A stretch of DNA of 12,699 nt from Azonexaceae bacterium. GTDB taxonomy: Bacteria > Pseudomonadota > Gammaproteobacteria > Burkholderiales > Rhodocyclaceae. Shown here one piece after another: positions 7,986 through 12,699 of this stretch. The notes below the pieces were generated by a model that did no database searches, was not told the DNA's origin, and worked only from the letters and a program-made list of their open reading frames with translations. The position numbers and the translations under genes are program-made. The stretch is taken from positions 1 through 12,699 of the forward strand of contig SSTB01000259.1 of NCBI GenBank assembly GCA_009469665.1, given 5' to 3'. How positions within the stretch are numbered: position 1 is the first letter of the stretch; the number at the start of each line of letters is the position of its first letter.

Positions 7986-8297
7986 ATGGCGGATCCAATC
8001 AAGATCAGGGCGCAGGTACAGGGCGAGATCACCGAAATCCGCATGCTGCTCCAGCACCCCATGGAGACCGGCCTGCGCAAGGATGAGCGCGGCCAGACTC
8101 TGCCCGCCCATTTCATTCAGACCTTTGTCGTCAGCCTAAATGGCCGCCCCCTGATCGAAGGCCAGCTCAATACGGCGGTCGCCCGCAATCCCCTGTTTGC
8201 CTTCCGCAGCCGGGGGCTCAAACCTGGCGACCGGGTCGAGGTCAGTTGGATCGATTCCCGCGGCGAGCGGCGCAGCGACGAAACAACCGTCACCTGA
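7986..8297 (+). CDS. soxZ: Thiosulfate-oxidation protein SoxZ
   Basis: Partner of SoxY; the two form the periplasmic SoxYZ heterodimer, in which SoxZ supports the SoxY cysteine arm. SoxZ has no export signal and normally travels with SoxY through the Tat system. The 103-residue length is typical. Family features include KIRAQVQGEITEIRMLLQHPMETG, PAHFIQTFVVSLNG and the C-terminal PGDRVEVSWIDSRGERRSDE. It has no cysteine, as expected. The ATG follows the soxY stop by one base, and GGAG (7976-7979) inside the soxY tail serves as ribosome binding site, so translation is coupled. The gene is convergent with the downstream cold-shock gene. Confidence 0.95.
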   Translation: MADPIKIRAQVQGEITEIRMLLQHPMETGLRKDERGQTLPAHFIQTFVVSLNGRPLIEGQLNTAVARNPLFAFRSRGLKPGDRVEVSWIDSRGERRSDETTVT

Positions 8298-8333
8298 CGC
8301 TGCCGGAGCGGCACGAGACACCGCATACAGGCG

Positions 8334-8359
8334 AAAAAAAACCCGTCCGAAGACGGGTT
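8334..8359 (-). terminator. Rho-independent terminator of the cold-shock gene
   Basis: Read on the minus strand, AACCCGTC and GACGGGTT form a perfect 8-bp stem around a TTCG tetraloop (stem and loop at 8340-8359), followed directly by a run of T (8334-8339). It lies 22 bp after the cold-shock stop. The plus-strand reading has no T-run on the soxZ side, so it is a one-way terminator. Confidence 0.92.
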
Positions 8360-8381
8360 AGACGGATTCCGTTGCCGGAAA

Positions 8382-8585
8382 TCAGGCGCGCTGGATGTTG
8401 GAAGCCTGCTTGCCCTTGGGGCCTTGCACAACTTCGAACGAAACCTTCTCGCCTTCCTTCAGGGTCTTGAAGCCGTTCATGTTGATGGCGGAAAAATGAG
8501 CGAAGAGATCTTCGCTGCCATCGTCCGGGGTAATGAAGCCAAACCCCTTGGAATCATTGAACCATTTGACGGTGCCTAGTGCCAT
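8382..8585 (-). CDS. CspA-family cold-shock protein
   Basis: A 67-residue single cold-shock domain protein that binds single-stranded RNA/DNA and acts as an RNA chaperone. RNP1 (KGFGFIT) and RNP2 (DLFAHFSAI) are both intact, and the chain begins [17 protein letters not shown], as most bacterial Csps do. The ATG is preceded by AGGAAAG with 8 nt spacing (minus strand, 8594-8600). The gene is monocistronic: it has its own promoter at 8702-8730, a leader of about 110 nt, and a strong terminator just after the stop. Which Csp paralogue this is, and whether it is cold-induced or constitutive, cannot be decided from the protein, so no symbol is given. Confidence 0.96.
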   Translation of the reverse strand: MALGTVKWFNDSKGFGFITPDDGSEDLFAHFSAINMNGFKTLKEGEKVSFEVVQGPKGKQASNIQRA

Positions 8586-8700
8586 GTCTGCTACTTTCCT
8601 ACGAAAACTTTAATGAAACGGGTTCCCCCGACTCCCCGTCTGACTTCACCGACCTGATGCCCGGGGCATCCCTGATGCTGGCTGAATCCAAACGTTCTGG
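8586..8700 (-). promoter_or_regulatory. Long 5' leader of the cold-shock mRNA
   Basis: The leader predicted from the promoter at 8702-8730 is about 110 nt, long for such a small gene and typical of csp mRNAs whose structure changes with temperature. It contains a palindrome at 8656-8670 (GATGCCC and GGGCATC around one base) and two copies of CCTGATGC (8653-8660 and 8671-8678, plus-strand reading). The ribosome binding site AGGAAAG sits at its 3' end. Thermosensing is inferred from other csp leaders, not shown here. Confidence 0.5.
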
Positions 8701-8701
8701 C

Positions 8702-8730
8702 TTTCTACGCGCAATAACCCTATGCGTCAA
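8702..8730 (-). promoter_or_regulatory. Sigma70-type promoter of the cold-shock gene
   Basis: On the minus strand, TTGACG (8730-8725) and TAGAAA (8707-8702) are separated by exactly 17 bp. An A/T-rich stretch with A- and T-runs (about 8734-8760) lies directly upstream and could act as an UP element. The predicted start of transcription is near 8695. The 8586-8903 gap of ~318 bp holds this promoter, the csp leader and the clpS promoter; I see no gene in it. Confidence 0.65.
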
Positions 8731-8869
8731 CTTCTATTTTTTTCGCAGCGCAGCAAAAAAGCGAGGCCTGGTGCGGGTTTCCGGGCGATGGCCTGCGCAT
8801 TCGACCGGCGAAAGCGGCCTTGGCACAATCGAGATCGATTTCTCGGCTTGTGCACGGCGGGAACGCCTA

Positions 8870-8897
8870 TTGCACAATGACCCGGACTGTATAGAAT
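8870..8897 (+). promoter_or_regulatory. Probable clpS-clpA promoter, predicted leaderless
   Basis: TTGCAC (8870-8875) and TAGAAT (8892-8897) are separated by 16 bp. Transcription would begin about 7 nt later, at or next to the clpS ATG at 8904. This agrees with the absence of any Shine-Dalgarno in front of clpS. An overlapping TATAGA at 8890 gives a spacer of only 14 bp and is less likely. Confidence 0.45.
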
Positions 8898-8903
8898 CAA
8901 TTC

Positions 8904-9211
8904 ATGGCGACCAAACCGATGGACGGAGAACTCCTGGAAGCGCAGCGCACGCGCGTCCGGCCACCGCGGTTATACAAGGTTCTGCTGCTGAACGACGATT
9001 ACACCCCGATGGATTTCGTGGTCGCCGTCCTCCAGCGTTTTTTTAGCATGGACACCGAACAGGCAACCCGAATCATGCTCAAAGTTCACAATGAAGGTCG
9101 CGGCCTTTGCGGGGTATTCCCCCGTGACATCGCGGCAACCAAGGTAGAGCAGGTCAGCGCCTATTCCCGCCAGCACCAGCATCCGCTCGCCTGCGTCATG
9201 GAGGAAAACTG

Positions 9212-9212
<1 letters not shown>
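8904..9212 (+). CDS. clpS: ATP-dependent Clp protease adaptor ClpS
   Basis: A 102-residue adaptor that binds proteins with N-terminal Leu, Phe, Tyr or Trp (N-degrons) and hands them to ClpA-ClpP. The core [16 protein letters not shown] contains the known substrate-pocket residues N30, D31, D32 and M36; H62 ([10 protein letters not shown]) is the conserved pocket histidine. [15 protein letters not shown] and HPLACVME complete the fold. The disordered N-terminal extension needed for delivery to ClpA is present, at about 20 residues. There is no Shine-Dalgarno before the ATG and the likely -10 box ends only 6 nt upstream, suggesting a leaderless message. It overlaps clpA by one base (TGATG), so the two are translationally linked. 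Confidence 0.97.
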
Positions 9213-11467
<2,255 letters not shown>

Positions 11468-11488
11468 GACGCGATCATTCCACTCGCC

Positions 11489-11519
11489 AAAGCCATGCGA
11501 CCCATGGCTTTTCTTTTTT
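11489..11519 (+). terminator. Rho-independent terminator after clpA
   Basis: AAAGCCATG (11489-11497) and CATGGCTTT (11503-11511) form a perfect 9-bp stem with a 5-nt loop, followed by a T-rich tract with six consecutive T (11512-11519). The structure ends only 19 bp before the rraA start codon. Confidence 0.88.
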
Positions 11520-11538
11520 CCCTTGCCGGAGATTTCCC

Positions 11539-12030
11539 ATGAGTGTTCAAACCGCCGACCTTTGCGACCAGTACGAGGCCGAACTCGGTACCACCGTCCG
11601 CGTCGTCGCGCCCATGTTCCGCAGCTACGGCGGCCGCCCTGCCTTTGCAGGCCAGATCGTCACCCTGAAGCTGTTCGAGGACAACTCCCTAGTGCGGGAG
11701 GCGCTGGGCGAGGATGGGCGCGGCAAGGTGCTGGTGGTGGACGGCGGCGGCTCCCTGCGCTGCGCCCTGGTCGGCGACCAGTTGGCGGTCCTGGCCCGGA
11801 AGAACGGCTGGGAGGGCATCGTGGTCTACGGCTGCATCCGCGATTCCGCCGCCATCGGCGAAATCGACCTCGGCGTGCTGGCCCTGGCCACCCATCCCCA
11901 GAAGAGCATCAAGAAGGGCGTCGGCGACCGCAGCCTGGCCGTCACCTTTGGCGGCGTCACCTTCCGGCCTGGCGAATGGCTCTACGCCGACCTCGACGGC
12001 GTGATGGTCGCGGGTCGCCCCCTCACCTGA
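11539..12030 (+). CDS. rraA: RraA-family protein with complete aldolase motif
   Basis: A 163-residue protein aligning along its length with E. coli RraA, the protein that binds RNase E and lowers its activity (E. coli ~161 residues). Shared segments include ADLCDQYE, the GG-F-GQIVTLK-FEDN region, [28 protein letters not shown] and VTFGGVTF. Unlike E. coli RraA, it has D80, then exactly 20 residues, then R101-D102. This is the D-X20-R-D metal/pyruvate site of class II 4-hydroxy-4-methyl-2-oxoglutarate aldolases, which also decarboxylate oxaloacetate. It could therefore be an enzyme, an RNase E regulator, or both; the standard symbol is kept by family. The ATG has GGAG 7 nt upstream (11528-11531). 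A terminator ends 19 bp before the ATG, and no separate promoter is visible. Confidence 0.9.
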   Translation: MSVQTADLCDQYEAELGTTVRVVAPMFRSYGGRPAFAGQIVTLKLFEDNSLVREALGEDGRGKVLVVDGGGSLRCALVGDQLAVLARKNGWEGIVVYGCIRDSAAIGEIDLGVLALATHPQKSIKKGVGDRSLAVTFGGVTFRPGEWLYADLDGVMVAGRPLT

Positions 12031-12169
12031 ACCCGGGCTGCCGATTCCGGTCCAAGGACCACCCGGCCACCGACCGGGAACAAGCGCCGTTTCACTGGCA
12101 CAAAACTCTTTTCACAATACAAAATCCGCAAGGCAAACAATTGGTTTTAAAGGCAATAATTCCGTCTTA

Positions 12170-12185
12170 TGTCTTATATAAGACA
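12170..12185. promoter_or_regulatory. Palindromic operator upstream of aceA
   Basis: TGTCTTATATAAGACA is a perfect 16-bp palindrome. A further direct copy of its half-site GTCTTAT abuts it on the left at 12164-12170, so three 7-bp half-sites stand side by side (two direct, then one inverted). The palindrome ends one base before the -35 hexamer of the aceA promoter. This is the usual layout of a dimeric transcription-factor site; the regulator is not known from this window. Confidence 0.65.
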
Positions 12186-12186
12186 A

Positions 12187-12215
12187 TTGCCCCCCAGCCG
12201 GAAAGCCTCTATACT
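12187..12215 (+). promoter_or_regulatory. Sigma70-type promoter of aceA
   Basis: TTGCCC (12187-12192) and TATACT (12210-12215) are spaced by exactly 17 bp. The predicted transcription start is near 12222, giving a leader of about 65 nt. The 256-bp gap between rraA and aceA (12031-12286) is more A/T-rich around 12110-12190 than its surroundings. It also holds two ACAATTG copies (12137-12143 and 12183-12189). Confidence 0.62.
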
Positions 12216-12286
12216 CGCTCCCCATCGGCGTGATCCCTGCGGATTGCGTCGTCAACACCTCAACCTGTCATCTTCAAGGAAATCTC

Positions 12287-12699
12287 ATGAGCACTCGCGA
12301 ACAGCAAATCGCCGCCCTGGAAAAGGATTGGGCCGAAAACCCCCGCTGGAAGAACGTCAAGCGCGGTTACTCCGCCGCTGACGTCGTCCGCCTGCGCGGC
12401 TCCCTGCAGCCGGAATACACCCTGGCCCAACGCGGTGCCAAGATCCTCTGGGAAAAGGTTAACGGCGGCGCCAAGAAGGGCTACGTGAACGCTTTCGGCG
12501 CCATCACCGCCGGTCAAGCCATGCAACAGGCCAAGGCTGGCCTGGAAGCCGTCTATCTGTCCGGCTGGCAAGTCGCTGCCGACGGCAACACCTCCGAAAC
12601 CATGTACCCGGACCAGTCTCTGTACGCCTACGACTCCGTCCCGACCATGGTTCGCCGCATCAACAACACCTTCAAGCGCGCTGACGAAATCCAGTGGTC
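12287..12699 (+). CDS. aceA: Isocitrate lyase, N-terminal part (3' end outside window)
   Basis: First enzyme of the glyoxylate shunt; it splits isocitrate into glyoxylate and succinate so that cells can grow on acetate or fatty acids. The first 137 codons are visible. The start resembles E. coli AceA: REQQIAALEKDW, NPRWKNVKRGYSAADVVRLRGS, then the start of the TIM barrel with FGAITAGQAMQQAKAGLEAVYLSGWQVAAD and the Mg/substrate-side segment SLYAYDSVP. The catalytic KKCGH loop lies beyond the right edge. The ATG has AAGGA 6 nt upstream. A sigma70-like promoter and a palindromic operator precede it, so transcription is probably regulated by carbon source through that operator. Confidence 0.97.
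   Translation, partial: MSTREQQIAALEKDWAENPRWKNVKRGYSAADVVRLRGSLQPEYTLAQRGAKILWEKVNGGAKKGYVNAFGAITAGQAMQQAKAGLEAVYLSGWQVAADGNTSETMYPDQSLYAYDSVPTMVRRINNTFKRADEIQW

Noticed and set aside
8579..9046. An open frame on the plus strand through the csp-clpS gap
   Set aside because: It crosses the csp leader and promoter and then runs into clpS in another frame; no ribosome binding site and no family features.
12049..12078. Short inverted repeats after rraA (GGTCC-AA-GGACC and CCCGG-N7-CCGGG) as a terminator
   Set aside because: The stems are only 5 bp, one loop is too small, and no T-run follows. They may be chance in GC-rich DNA.
12096..12115. TGGCAC before aceA as a possible sigma54 site; similar TGGCAC at 8821
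   Set aside because: Neither has the required GC element (TTGC) at the correct distance; the sigma70-like promoter at 12187-12215 explains aceA better.

Overview
This 12.7 kb window looks like ordinary chromosome from a GC-rich betaproteobacterium. The mix of genes (valS, an HtrA-like protease, a fused pabB-pabC, tusA, a BepA-type protease, moaC, soxYZ, a cold-shock gene, clpS-clpA, rraA, aceA) most resembles the Rhodocyclales (Azonexus/Dechloromonas/Azospira-like). That placement comes from protein resemblance and gene content, without any search. Almost every base is coding. I see no insertion sequence, prophage, integron, CRISPR array, tRNA or rRNA.

Layout. (1) Positions 2-1947, plus strand: the C-terminal half of valyl-tRNA synthetase, which runs in from the left edge, then a small unrecognised two-helix membrane protein 14 nt downstream. 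(2) 1952-6943, minus strand, read right to left: a BepA-like M48 zinc metalloprotease, a TusA-family sulfur carrier, a PabB-PabC fusion for p-aminobenzoate, and an HtrA/DegP-like serine protease with a possible lipoprotein signal. (3) 7009-8297, plus strand: moaC, soxY and soxZ, almost without gaps. (4) 8382-8585, minus strand: a CspA-type cold-shock gene with a clear promoter, a leader of about 110 nt and a textbook terminator. (5) 8904-11467, plus strand: clpS-clpA, overlapping by one base and closed by a strong terminator. (6) 11539-12030, plus strand: an RraA-family protein. (7) 12287 to the right edge: the start of isocitrate lyase (aceA), behind a sigma70-like promoter with a striking palindromic operator just upstream.

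Functional themes. Three neighbourhoods make sense together: ClpS-ClpA (N-degron recognition and unfolding for ClpP); envelope quality control (BepA-like and HtrA-like proteases in the same minus-strand run); and sulfur handling (TusA in the cytoplasm, SoxYZ in the periplasm, beside a molybdopterin gene, moaC). 

I found no convincing undescribed system. The points most worth a second look are: the RraA-family protein carries the complete D-X20-R-D aldolase motif that E. coli RraA lacks; the aceA promoter has a three-half-site operator of 7-bp units; soxYZ stands without other sox genes in view and SoxY ends in GGCGA; the clpS promoter would give a leaderless mRNA; and a terminator sits 19 bp before the rraA start.
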